Source: Verrucomicrobiia bacterium
GTDB lineage: Bacteria; Verrucomicrobiota; Verrucomicrobiia; Verrucomicrobiales; DEV007
Assembly: GCA_030425385.1 (NCBI GenBank)
Contig: JAUIAH010000022.1
Span: 62,001-126,000, forward strand
Direction: 5' to 3'
Length of the DNA: 64,000 bases
In this document: positions 36,396 to 43,778 of the stretch, in pieces
Position numbering within the stretch: the stretch's first letter is position 1
Layout of the letters: every line of letters begins with the position of its first letter
Notes under the pieces: generated by a model
Seen by the model: only the letters and a program-made list of their open reading frames with translations
What the model was told of the DNA's origin: nothing
Databases searched by the model: none
Translations under genes and position numbers: made by a program

Positions 36396-36435
36396 ATCAC
36401 CATTTCGTGACCTGGCCATCCGATGTCCAACAGGT

Positions 36436-36579
36436 TCAGTGCCCTCGGTCGAATGGTACAAGAATGGTCGTTTTCCCGTTGCCATTCTCAGCGACCAGAA
36501 CTGTCAGTTGGTCATTGAAGTCCACGGTAATGGACTCGAAGCATCGGAAGGTCGTCAGAGTGAGCTGAGAGAGTTTCAT
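36436..36579 (-). pseudogene. AAA ATPase (RecF/OLD-like), N-terminal remnant
   Basis: From an ATG at 36579 the minus strand encodes M-K-L-S-Q-L-T, T-F-R-C-F-E-S-I-T-V-D-F, then T-V-L-V-A-E-N-G-N-G-K-T-T-I-L, which is the N-terminal strand-strand-Walker A of SMC/RecF/OLD-like AAA ATPases, often found in defence modules. After that Leu (about 36460) the homology stops abruptly and the frame ends at 36436. Only ~40 of several hundred expected residues remain. The start lies 13 bp downstream of a PIN remnant on the same strand. A deletion has removed the rest. Confidence 0.7.
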
Positions 36580-36592
36580 GGGCGGTGAGTGC

Positions 36593-36738
36593 CTAAGAGA
36601 TCAGCGTGTAGGCTTGAGGTCCTCCAGGAACATTGCTAGGGTCGATGCGGGTATCAAGGGTGGCGAATTGTCCGTGCTGCGAAACCGCTAGAGCGAGCAA
36701 GTAGAGATCGGTGATCGCGTTCGGGCCCGGCAAACTGG
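36593..36738 (-). pseudogene. VapC-like PIN domain, C-terminal remnant
   Basis: On the minus strand the last ~48 codons before the stop at 36593 read L-P-G-P-N-A-I-T-D-L-Y-L-L-A-L-A-V, then H-G-Q-F-A-T-L-D-T-R-I, the C-terminal half of a PIN-domain toxin (acidic residues of T-D and T-L-D would be metal ligands). The frame extends upstream to 36865, but that part is antisense to another PIN fragment and has no PIN character, so the N-terminal half is missing. No antitoxin partner is visible. Confidence 0.65.
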
Positions 36739-36740
36739 AG

Positions 36741-36896
36741 AAGGTGGTGGTGGTGGGCGAATACCGCTTTGGGTTGATCGTCTCGCGGGACCGCCAAGTG
36801 CGAGTACGCTGGTTGAATGATTTGTTAGGGGTCATCACTGTGTTGCCCATATTGGAAGCGACCACTCGACATTATGCGATCGTGAGGGAGTCATAA
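36741..36896 (+). pseudogene. VapC-like PIN domain, internal remnant on the opposite strand
   Basis: The plus strand reads V-V-V-V-G-E-Y-R-F-G-L-I-V-S-R-D-R, R-W-L-N-D-L-L, V-L-P-I-L-E-A-T-T-R-H-Y-A-I-V-R-E-S and then a stop at 36896. This is the middle of a VapC toxin, containing the conserved G-E and the T-x-x-x-Y-A segment; the N-terminal metal aspartate region and the C-terminal end are both missing. It abuts the minus-strand PIN remnant at about 36738-36741. The remaining stretch 36897-37007 is AT-rich and I see nothing in it. Confidence 0.65.
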
Positions 36897-37007
36897 CGAA
36901 CTAGTCATGACTCGTTTGCTATCATTAAACCACAAACCGCTCATATTGAGTTAAGTAGTTTGCCATCAACGGGTTGCGTAATCCGCAATCCTAAGTCCGA
37001 CAGATTC

Positions 37008-38093
37008 CTAGGCCTCGTCGAATGTGGGGAGGGAATCGATCACGATAGGCGTGTGCCCGCACTCGGCGGCGAGCTCGTTGAACTCTTGCAGCTCGGCATC
37101 GGTGAAGAGCAAGCCCCCCGCTTTCTCCGTCTTGGCGGCTCCTTGCGCCTCAATCTGTCCCGGCAGCAAGCAGGCGTCGTTGCCATGACCTAACACATCA
37201 TCAATCACAGCCTTCACATTGGCGCCGAGATCGCGACCGACGGCAAATTGCCCGCTGGAGATGGCTTCGGGATGGATGACCTGGAAGTAGAAAGTTGGCG
37301 TGCGTTTCTCGCCCTCGGGAATCTCGCGGGATCGTAGTGTGGGTAAGGAACCTCCCGTGAAGGCGCTGTAGAGCTCATTGATGAGGGCTAGACCGTAGCC
37401 TTTGTGATTGCCGAAAGGAACCAGCGCGGTGACGGCGTGCGGGTCCGTGGTGAAATTGCCAGAGGCATCGACCGCCACGCCTTCAGGCAGGGCTTTTCCC
37501 TCGCGCTTGAACTGCTGCACCCGCCCCATTGCCATGATAGACGTCGCCCAATCCACCACGATGGGGAAACCGATGGCATCGGTGGTGGGGAATCCCCAGC
37601 TATGAGGATTGGTGCCTAGGGTGGGGAACTTGCCGCCAAAGGGAACGACCTCAGCCAGCGCGGCGGTGCAGTTGGTGTAGGCGATGTAGCCACGCTGAGC
37701 GGCGTCCATCACATAGCCACCACCCCAGAGGTAGTGGAAGGCGTTGTCCACACTCACCTGGCCGATGCCGTAGGTGTCTGCTAGGGTGATGCAGCGTTCC
37801 ATCGCGGCGAAACCTACGGATGGCCCCAACTTGCGGTTGGCATTCCACACTTCGCTCGCAGCAAATTTGCTAGGCAACTTGTCGACTCGCGCTCCTGGCA
37901 CGCAGCCTCCCGCTCGGCTGCCGAAGTGATCGTCCAGGTGCAAGGCTTTGAGAGCATTGTGGGTGCGAATCCCATGCCGAGCGGTCATTTCGCAGAAGCG
38001 AGCGGCGTCCGCACTTTCGTCGGCGGTGTAACCGCGGTGTTGGTAGGCGGCTTTGACCAGGGATCGGTGGGTTTCAAAGGGAACGATGCGCAT
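37008..38093 (-). CDS. Ldh2 family NAD(P)-dependent oxidoreductase (malate/L-lactate/sulfolactate dehydrogenase-like)
   Basis: A 361-residue member of the malate/L-lactate dehydrogenase 2 family, which oxidises 2-hydroxyacids with an unusual NAD(P) fold. The ATG at 38093 gives M-R-I-V-P-F; the frame is open farther up to 38168, but that stretch would cover the divergent promoter. Family landmarks: T-A-R-H-G-I-R-T-H-N-A (catalytic His region), S-V-D-N-A-F-H-Y-L-W, G-T-N-P-H-S-W-G-F-P, V-V-D-W-A-T-S and G-N-H-K-G-Y-G-L-A. Substrate cannot be chosen among malate, lactate, ureidoglycolate or sulfolactate. Divergent from the MetE-like gene. Confidence 0.9.
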   Translation of the reverse strand: MRIVPFETHRSLVKAAYQHRGYTADESADAARFCEMTARHGIRTHNALKALHLDDHFGSRAGGCVPGARVDKLPSKFAASEVWNANRKLGPSVGFAAMERCITLADTYGIGQVSVDNAFHYLWGGGYVMDAAQRGYIAYTNCTAALAEVVPFGGKFPTLGTNPHSWGFPTTDAIGFPIVVDWATSIMAMGRVQQFKREGKALPEGVAVDASGNFTTDPHAVTALVPFGNHKGYGLALINELYSAFTGGSLPTLRSREIPEGEKRTPTFYFQVIHPEAISSGQFAVGRDLGANVKAVIDDVLGHGNDACLLPGQIEAQGAAKTEKAGGLLFTDAELQEFNELAAECGHTPIVIDSLPTFDEA

Positions 38094-38107
38094 GCGGGAT
38101 GCTTTCA

Positions 38108-38148
38108 CGCGAATCGCGAGCTTGTCCATGGAGAATCCAGGATTCGCG
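38108..38148. promoter_or_regulatory. Inverted repeat in divergent intergenic region (possible operator)
   Basis: In the 92-bp gap between the Ldh2-like and MetE-like genes, CGCGAATC (38108-38115) is followed 25 bp later by its exact complement GATTCGCG (38141-38148). The position between two divergent starts suits a regulator site, but no regulator gene is adjacent. It could equally be chance. Confidence 0.3.
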
Positions 38149-38185
38149 GCTCGACAGGCATTCCCCAACGTCCTCCATTAGGGCT

Positions 38186-39223
38186 ATGAATGATTGCCCT
38201 CTTCGTGCCAGTGTCATCGGGAGCTATCCCTTTCCAGGATGGTTAGAGTTTTCGAGTCAGCACCTTGATGCCTTCGGCGATGCGGACATCCGCGAGATGC
38301 AAGAGGACGCTACCATCGCGGCGATCCATGATCAGGTGACGGCTGGTTTGGACGTGATCACGGATGGGGAACAAGGCCGCTTTGATTTCAATCTCTCTTT
38401 CTATGGTTACCTCCAGGGGATTGATCTGGAACCCGCTCCGCCAAGGCGGTTTGGTCCGCCGGCGCATGACCAGCGGGGGAAGCATCCTATCATTGGCGAA
38501 CTTGTGGCCCCGAATGGATTGGGGTGCGTGGAGGAGTTCGAGCGATTGAAGGCGCTCGCTCCGAGTGGGCCGGCCCTGAAGGTGAGTATTCCAGGTCCTT
38601 TCACGTTGAGCGGTCGGTTAGAGCCGAATGAGCAGTATGCTGACAGATACGCGATCACGGAAGCGCTCTTGCCGCTGGTGCGGAAAGAGATTGAAGACCT
38701 CGTCGCCGCTGGGTGCACGGAGATCTGCGTCGATGAACCGTCGATGAGTTGCTATGCTTACAAAGAGGACCCGAAACGTTTCGTCGATATCTTCAACCGG
38801 ACGATCGAGCCGGCCGTTGGGCGCGCGCGCTTGGACATGCACATGTGCTTTGGAAATTTCAAAGCGCGAGGGGTAGGGAAACGTGTCATCCGCGCGATGT
38901 TTCCGGACTTCCTCGATCTCAAGGTTGACGAGATGCATATCGAGATGACCACCACGGCTTTCCAAGACTTGGAAGTGATCGAGCAAGTGGCCAAGAAGAT
39001 GGATGCTGCCGTGGGCATCATTGACGTTAAGAGCTACTATATAGAAACGCCGGAGGACGTGGCCGAGCGCGTGCGGGCGTGCCTGCGATACGCCCCTGCC
39101 GAGAAACTTGTCTTTGCCCCTGACTGTGGGCTCTCGCAAACCGCTCGTTGGGCCTCACGACGCAAGTTGGCAAATATGGTAGAAGGGATTGGTATTGTAC
39201 GGAAGGAGTTGGGATTATGTTAA
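38186..39223 (+). CDS. MetE catalytic-core-like methyltransferase
   Basis: A 345-residue protein corresponding to the C-terminal catalytic half of cobalamin-independent methionine synthase, without the N-terminal half of full MetE. It starts S-V-I-G-S-Y-P-F-P at the ATG at 38186. Zinc ligands are seen in L-D-M-H-M-C (His and Cys) and in F-A-P-D-C-G-L-S-Q (Cys). I-D-E-P-S-M is the substrate-binding D-E-P motif. Such short forms transfer methyl groups from various donors to homocysteine or other thiols; the methyl donor is unknown. The stop overlaps the start of the following UlaG-like gene, which begins 7 bp earlier. Confidence 0.88.
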   Translation: MNDCPLRASVIGSYPFPGWLEFSSQHLDAFGDADIREMQEDATIAAIHDQVTAGLDVITDGEQGRFDFNLSFYGYLQGIDLEPAPPRRFGPPAHDQRGKHPIIGELVAPNGLGCVEEFERLKALAPSGPALKVSIPGPFTLSGRLEPNEQYADRYAITEALLPLVRKEIEDLVAAGCTEICVDEPSMSCYAYKEDPKRFVDIFNRTIEPAVGRARLDMHMCFGNFKARGVGKRVIRAMFPDFLDLKVDEMHIEMTTTAFQDLEVIEQVAKKMDAAVGIIDVKSYYIETPEDVAERVRACLRYAPAEKLVFAPDCGLSQTARWASRRKLANMVEGIGIVRKELGLC

Positions 39224-40065
39224 AACAAGCCGTTCAGAAGGACGAGGTGTTATTGGCAGACATCGCCGCCTCACACAACGACGGCAACGACTTTGGCGTC
39301 TGGTGGTTGGGGCAAAGTGGTTTCTTGGTGAAATGGCAGGGGCATCAGTTGCTCTTGGATCCCTACTTGTCGGATTCGCTCACGAAGAAGTATGCCGAAA
39401 CGGATAAACCTCATGTGCGCTTGTCAGAGCGCGTGCTCGATCCCGGGCTCTTACAAGGCATCGAGGTCGTCACTTCCTCGCACAATCACACGGACCACCT
39501 CGACGCAGACACCCTTCTCCCGCTCGCCAAGGCCAACCCGGGAGTAAAGCTCGTGCTCCCCGTGGCGAACATTGGCTTCGCCAGCGATCGCCTGGGAGAG
39601 GGAGCGCTTGAGATGATTGGTCTAGATGAGGGATCGGAGGAGGACGTGGGGCCGTTCCATTTCGTAGGAGTCGCCGCGGCCCACAATGAGATCGATCGTG
39701 ATGAGGAAGGGCGTTGCCGCTATCTTGGCTTTCTTGTGCGCTTTGGCCCGTGGACCCTCTTCCATAGTGGAGACACCCTCTGGCACGACGCGCTCGTCGC
39801 GAAGGTCCTGCCCCACGCACCGGACTTGATGCTGCTGCCCATCAATGGAAACAAGCCTGAACGGCGGGTTGCAGGCAATTTCAATGCCACCGAGGCGGCC
39901 GCCTTTGGGCGTGCGTGCAATGGGAAAGTCGTCATTCCCTGTCACTACGATATGTTTGCCTTCAATACGGCCGATCCCGCGGACTTCTTGGTAGCCTGTG
40001 ACCGCCTGGGGCAGACGGGTATGGTGCTCGGCGGTGGGGATCGATGGTCGAGTGGCCTCGCATAA
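39217..40065 (+). CDS. MBL-fold metallohydrolase, UlaG-like
   Basis: A 282-residue metallo-beta-lactamase-fold hydrolase. The metal motif is S-H-N-H-T-D-H-L-D, and F-H-S-G-D-T and P-C-H-Y-D-M supply further ligands. The start V-W-W-L-G-Q-S-G-F and G-N-K-P-E-R-R match the L-ascorbate-6-phosphate lactonase (UlaG) subgroup, which opens sugar lactones. The ATG at 39217 is preceded by a good Shine-Dalgarno AGGAG (39204-39208), one of very few in this window, and overlaps the metE-like stop by 7 bp. The pair is therefore translationally linked. The substrate is probably a lactone or phosphate ester, not proven. Confidence 0.85.
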   Translation: MLKQAVQKDEVLLADIAASHNDGNDFGVWWLGQSGFLVKWQGHQLLLDPYLSDSLTKKYAETDKPHVRLSERVLDPGLLQGIEVVTSSHNHTDHLDADTLLPLAKANPGVKLVLPVANIGFASDRLGEGALEMIGLDEGSEEDVGPFHFVGVAAAHNEIDRDEEGRCRYLGFLVRFGPWTLFHSGDTLWHDALVAKVLPHAPDLMLLPINGNKPERRVAGNFNATEAAAFGRACNGKVVIPCHYDMFAFNTADPADFLVACDRLGQTGMVLGGGDRWSSGLA

Positions 40066-40171
40066 CTGATCTAAATTCTCGAATTTCTGCAATACCGCTT
40101 TGCAAATTCCAGAGGTATCACGCTAGGTGCCCGTAACTCATTCCTTTCGCTCTTTCCATTATCTTAATTAT

Positions 40172-40177
40172 TATAAT
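40172..40177 (+). promoter_or_regulatory. Putative -10 element upstream of PEP-CTERM gene
   Basis: TATAAT lies 60 bp upstream of the PEP-CTERM start within an AT-rich stretch (40150-40180) unlike the surrounding sequence. I see no convincing -35, so the call is tentative. Confidence 0.3.
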
Positions 40178-40236
40178 GCTCTAGATCTTGACGGATCGGC
40201 AGACTCGCTGTCTCAATACTGAGAACCTTCTTCCCA

Positions 40237-40989
40237 ATGTTACGCCCCCTTCTCTCCTCCTTCGCATTCATCGCCACGGGTCTCATGCCGTTGAGCGCTG
40301 CTACTATCGTGACAATCGATGATTTCACCACCGGTATTGGCGCCTCTGGAGACACGCCCTCAGATGCGTTAGGGCCTTTCGAAGCTCTCATCGTGGATGC
40401 TGCGGACAGTGCGGACACCAATCCCTCTGGAGTCACCGTCCCCATCACCTTCAATGGCACCCAGGTGGCAACGAGCACTCGGACCGCATCGCTGTCCGTC
40501 TCCGCGACGGGTAACAAATCCGCTTTGGCTTTCCACACATCGACCAACCGACTCTCCATCTCGGTTGATGATGAGGCAACCGGACAGTTCTCCCATGAGT
40601 ATGAGTTCTCCCCAGCTGGTTTTGATGCGACCTTTGGCGGGCTGGTAGACACGGTCGAGTTCACGCTTGCCTCTGTGGACAAGCCTGACAGTGGGACGCT
40701 GTCAGTGACCTTTGTGGATTCTGCCTCGAATGTGGGCACATGGACGGGTGCTGATTTGCTCCAAATCGGGACCGGCGCCACGAAATCAGCCGAGTTTAGT
40801 TCCATTCCTGGGGGCGTTGATTTCACTTCACTTGAAACGGTCACCTTCGCCCTTTCGGATGGCACGGCGATCGACGCGACCTTCGAATCATTTCAATTCT
40901 CCGGTCCAGACGTGGTCATCCCCGAGCCTAGCAGCGCGATGCTCCTGCTCTTGGGGAGCGTTCTCCTGGGCGCTCGTCGTCGACGGTAG
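40237..40989 (+). CDS. PEP-CTERM sorting domain protein
   Basis: A 250-residue secreted protein with a signal peptide (to S-A-A). It has a Ser/Thr-rich beta-sandwich body (~22-225) and the C-terminal sorting signal V-I-P-E-P-S-S-A then a hydrophobic helix and R-R-R-R. The PEP motif and the arginine cluster mark it as a substrate of an exosortase/PEP-CTERM system, which cuts and anchors exported proteins, often matrix components. No exosortase gene is in this window, so it must lie elsewhere. A strong hairpin and flanking direct repeats follow its stop. Confidence 0.92.
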   Translation: MLRPLLSSFAFIATGLMPLSAATIVTIDDFTTGIGASGDTPSDALGPFEALIVDAADSADTNPSGVTVPITFNGTQVATSTRTASLSVSATGNKSALAFHTSTNRLSISVDDEATGQFSHEYEFSPAGFDATFGGLVDTVEFTLASVDKPDSGTLSVTFVDSASNVGTWTGADLLQIGTGATKSAEFSSIPGGVDFTSLETVTFALSDGTAIDATFESFQFSGPDVVIPEPSSAMLLLLGSVLLGARRRR

Positions 40990-40991
40990 TC

Positions 40992-41068
40992 GGCCTTCTT
41001 CTATTTCTTTGGTTGATGCAAATGGCGAGCACGTGCTCGCTATTTGCATTTCTAGGAAGGCCTTCTTC
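40992..41068. repeat. 10-bp direct repeats flanking the palindrome
   Basis: GGCCTTCTTC occurs at 40992-41001 and again at 41059-41068, bracketing the 34-bp palindrome. The arrangement resembles a small inserted palindromic element with a target duplication, although direct repeats of a pyrimidine-rich motif can also arise by slippage. Confidence 0.45.
41016..41049. terminator. 34-bp near-perfect palindrome (terminator or small palindromic element)
   Basis: The left arm ATGCAAATGGCGAGCAC (41016-41032) pairs with the right arm GTGCTCGCTATTTGCAT (41033-41049) with one G/T wobble, so a 17-bp stem has almost no loop. It lies 26 bp after the PEP-CTERM stop, in a position for transcription termination. 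However, it has no downstream U-tract, which is unusual for an intrinsic terminator. The central CACGTG is a palindromic hexamer. Function uncertain. Confidence 0.5.
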
Positions 41069-41076
41069 CTTGTGCG

Positions 41077-41994
41077 ATGCGCCTTGCTCTCTCCTTGCTC
41101 GCCTTTGGAGCGCTGTTGTGGTCATCGGGACGGGTGTGGGCGCACGATGATCCTGCGGCCAAGGCCGGAGATGTCACGGCGGCGATCGAGGCCCATGGAC
41201 CCACCGTGGAGGCGCTGACAACGCGGGCTGAGTTGTGGCGCAGTCTGCGAAAACTGGATCTCGCAATCGAGGATCTGAAGGAAGCCTGCGCCCTTGCTCC
41301 AAATTCCGTGGGGTTGAAGCGGCGTTTGGCGAGGACTCAATATGCCCACAATGCTCTCAAGCCTGCCTTTGAGACGGTTAAGTCCGGGCTGGCGATCGCG
41401 GAGAAAGCTGAAGATCGGGCATCGTTGCTCATGCTACGGGCCTCCATCTACCTGGCCTGGCGAAGCTATGAGAACGCCGTGAGCGATTGCGATGCGGCTG
41501 ACGAAGCGCTTCCGAATCACCATCGGGTCGATTGGGTGCTGTACCGAGCCTTCGCACAGCGCATGACAGGTGCCTTTGAGGCGTGTGAACGCGACCTGAA
41601 AGCTGCGCTTACCCGGACCCGCAGCGCCGTGATACATGCTCAGTGGGTGGATGCCTTGATTGATGTGAAGCGCTACGAGGAGGTGATTCGAGAAGTGGAC
41701 CGTCAGTTGCCTGGGCTCCGATTCAGCGCAGCGTGGCGTCTGCGGAAAGGGCAAGCACTTCTCGGTCTGGAACAGCCTCAAGAGGCACGATCACAATTCA
41801 TGGATGCCTTGAAGGAGTTGGATGGGCGGATACGTCCTCATGACGACTATCCGGACACCGCCCTTCTGAGCGACCGAGGATTGGCTCATTGGCTTCTAGG
41901 AAATCGGAAAGCTGCTCGCAGTGACTACGAGCGCGCCAAGAAGGCGGGTGCCTTTCCCTGGATGCACTGGCGTCTTGAGAAGACCTTCGGTTAG
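41077..41994 (+). CDS. Secreted TPR-repeat protein
   Basis: A 305-residue protein with a signal peptide (MRLALSLLAFGALLWSSGRVWA) and a series of about six tetratricopeptide-type helical pairs (for example R-A-E-L-W-R-S-L-R-K-L-D-L-A-I-E-D-L and R-A-S-I-Y-L-A-W-R-S-Y-E-N-A), ending A-R-S-D-Y-E-R-A-K-K-A-G-A. TPR arrays mediate protein contacts, so it is probably an envelope or periplasmic scaffold. The partner is unknown. It sits between the PEP-CTERM gene and araB but on its own transcript, judged by the 79-bp gap. Confidence 0.8.
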   Translation: MRLALSLLAFGALLWSSGRVWAHDDPAAKAGDVTAAIEAHGPTVEALTTRAELWRSLRKLDLAIEDLKEACALAPNSVGLKRRLARTQYAHNALKPAFETVKSGLAIAEKAEDRASLLMLRASIYLAWRSYENAVSDCDAADEALPNHHRVDWVLYRAFAQRMTGAFEACERDLKAALTRTRSAVIHAQWVDALIDVKRYEEVIREVDRQLPGLRFSAAWRLRKGQALLGLEQPQEARSQFMDALKELDGRIRPHDDYPDTALLSDRGLAHWLLGNRKAARSDYERAKKAGAFPWMHWRLEKTFG

Positions 41995-42073
41995 CAGCTT
42001 CCAAGGGGCGAAACCGTGTTGACCATTGGGATCATGACCGGCATATCGAGAGGCACACGCTGGTGTTCTCTAT

Positions 42074-43762
42074 ATGAAAGGTTACGCAATTGGAATTGAC
42101 TACGGCACGAATTCGTGTCGCTCGCTCCTCATTGATCTCGAAAACGGGCGTGAACTCGGATCTGAGGTCTTTGCCTACCCCTCGGGAAAGGCTGGGATCT
42201 TGCTGGATCCCAAAGACCCGAATGTCGCTCGCCAGAACCCGCAGGATTACATCGACGGCTTGGTGGCGACGGTCTCTGCCGCGATCGACCAGGCGAAACG
42301 TGCCGATGCGAACTTCAACGTCGAGAAAGTGATCGGCATTGGTGTGGACACGACGGGGAGCACAATCATTCCGGTGGATGCCTCAGGAAGTCCGCTTGGA
42401 TTGGATCGTCGCTTTGCGGACAATCTCAATGCTCAGGTGTGGCTTTGGAAAGATCACACCGCCCACGAGGAAGCGGCGGCGATCACGGCCAAGGCTGCCG
42501 AGATGCGCCCACAGTATTTGGCAAAGTGTGGGGGCACCTATTCCAGTGAGTGGTGGTGGAGCAAGATTTGGCGATTGCGGAACGTGGACCTCGAGGTTTT
42601 CGAGGCGGCGGCTAGCTTCGTCGAACACTGCGACTTCATTCCTGCGCTCCTGACTGGCAATTGCCACCCGGGTGCTATGAAACGGGGAGTCTGTTCCGCT
42701 GGACACAAAGCCATGTACAACGCGGGGTGGGGAGGACTTCCTGACAAAGAGTTTCTCTCAGCACTCGATCCCGCTCTAGCAGACCTGCGCGACCGGCTCT
42801 ATGATCATGCCGTGCCGGCAAATCAACTCGCGGGCGGGTTGTCTGAGAAATGGGCGTCTAAGCTCGGGTTGAAACCGGGCACGGCAGTGGCCGTGGGGGC
42901 TTTCGATGCGCACATGGGAGCCGTGGGAGCCGGCATCAAGGAAGGCACGCTCGTGAAGATCCTCGGTACGAGCACCTGTGATTGCATGGTCGTGCCTAAC
43001 AAGGATCCCCTAGCAGACATCCCAGGACTCTGTGGCATTGTTGACGGGTCAATCCTGCCCGATCACTACGGACTGGAAGCGGGCCAGTCGGCGGTGGGAG
43101 ATATCTTCCTCTGGTTCGTCAATCACCTCGTCCCAGATAGCTACGGAGCGACGGTGGATGAGAAATTCGCGACCATGGAGGCGAAACTAGCAGACTTAAA
43201 ACCTGGAGAGACGGGGTTGCTGGCACTTGATTGGAACAATGGCAATCGTACCATCCTCGTCGATGTGCGTTTGAGTGGTCTCATCCTGGGGCAGACCTTG
43301 CACACGGAAGCCCACGAGATCTATCGGGCGCTCATCGAGGCCACAGCCTTTGGGGCCCTCACGATTATCAAACGGATCGAAGAATACGGAGTGCCCGTGC
43401 AGGAGGTCATCAACACGGGAGGCCTAGCTGTGAAGAATCCCACGCTGATGCAGATCTATGCCGACATCTTGGGCCGCCCTCTCAAAGTCTCCGCGAGTGA
43501 GCAGACTTGCGCGCTCGGGGCGGCCTTGTTTGGCGCCGCCTCCAGTGGTCGGATGACGCTGTCGGAAGCGCAAGCGAACTGTTGTCAGGTGCGTGATCGC
43601 ATCTACGAGCCCATTGAAGCCAACCAGCACGTCTACGAGCAGCTCTATCAACACTACCGTACCCTGCACGATGCCTTTGGAAGCACCGGATGGAGCGGAA
43701 CCCTAGATGAGGTGATGAAAGGCGTCATCGCCATCCGGGATGCCGCCCGTGCCAGTGCGTGA
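42074..43762 (+). CDS. araB: Ribulokinase
   Basis: FGGY-family kinase of 562 residues. It begins A-I-G-I-D-Y-G-T-N-S-C-R-S-L-L-I-D (phosphate-binding loop), continues V-I-G-I-G-V-D-T-T-G-S-T-I and W-K-D-H-T-A-H-E-E, and closes with the FGGY_C domain I-N-T-G-G-L-A-V-K-N-P-T-L-M-Q-I-Y-A-D. The length and the W-K-D-H-T segment fit L-ribulokinase (AraB). It phosphorylates L-ribulose to L-ribulose 5-phosphate in the cytoplasm. The next gene, araD, starts within its stop region (43740-43779), so the two are translationally coupled. No arabinose isomerase gene is in the window. Confidence 0.94.
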   Translation: MKGYAIGIDYGTNSCRSLLIDLENGRELGSEVFAYPSGKAGILLDPKDPNVARQNPQDYIDGLVATVSAAIDQAKRADANFNVEKVIGIGVDTTGSTIIPVDASGSPLGLDRRFADNLNAQVWLWKDHTAHEEAAAITAKAAEMRPQYLAKCGGTYSSEWWWSKIWRLRNVDLEVFEAAASFVEHCDFIPALLTGNCHPGAMKRGVCSAGHKAMYNAGWGGLPDKEFLSALDPALADLRDRLYDHAVPANQLAGGLSEKWASKLGLKPGTAVAVGAFDAHMGAVGAGIKEGTLVKILGTSTCDCMVVPNKDPLADIPGLCGIVDGSILPDHYGLEAGQSAVGDIFLWFVNHLVPDSYGATVDEKFATMEAKLADLKPGETGLLALDWNNGNRTILVDVRLSGLILGQTLHTEAHEIYRALIEATAFGALTIIKRIEEYGVPVQEVINTGGLAVKNPTLMQIYADILGRPLKVSASEQTCALGAALFGAASSGRMTLSEAQANCCQVRDRIYEPIEANQHVYEQLYQHYRTLHDAFGSTGWSGTLDEVMKGVIAIRDAARASA

Positions 43763-43778
43763 TCTTGATAGTGATGAG

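Noticed and set aside
40164..40865. Minus-strand open frame opposite the PEP-CTERM gene
   Set aside because: Composition is the Ser/Val-rich antisense of a Thr/Ser/Asp-rich protein; the plus strand has signal peptide and PEP-CTERM motif.
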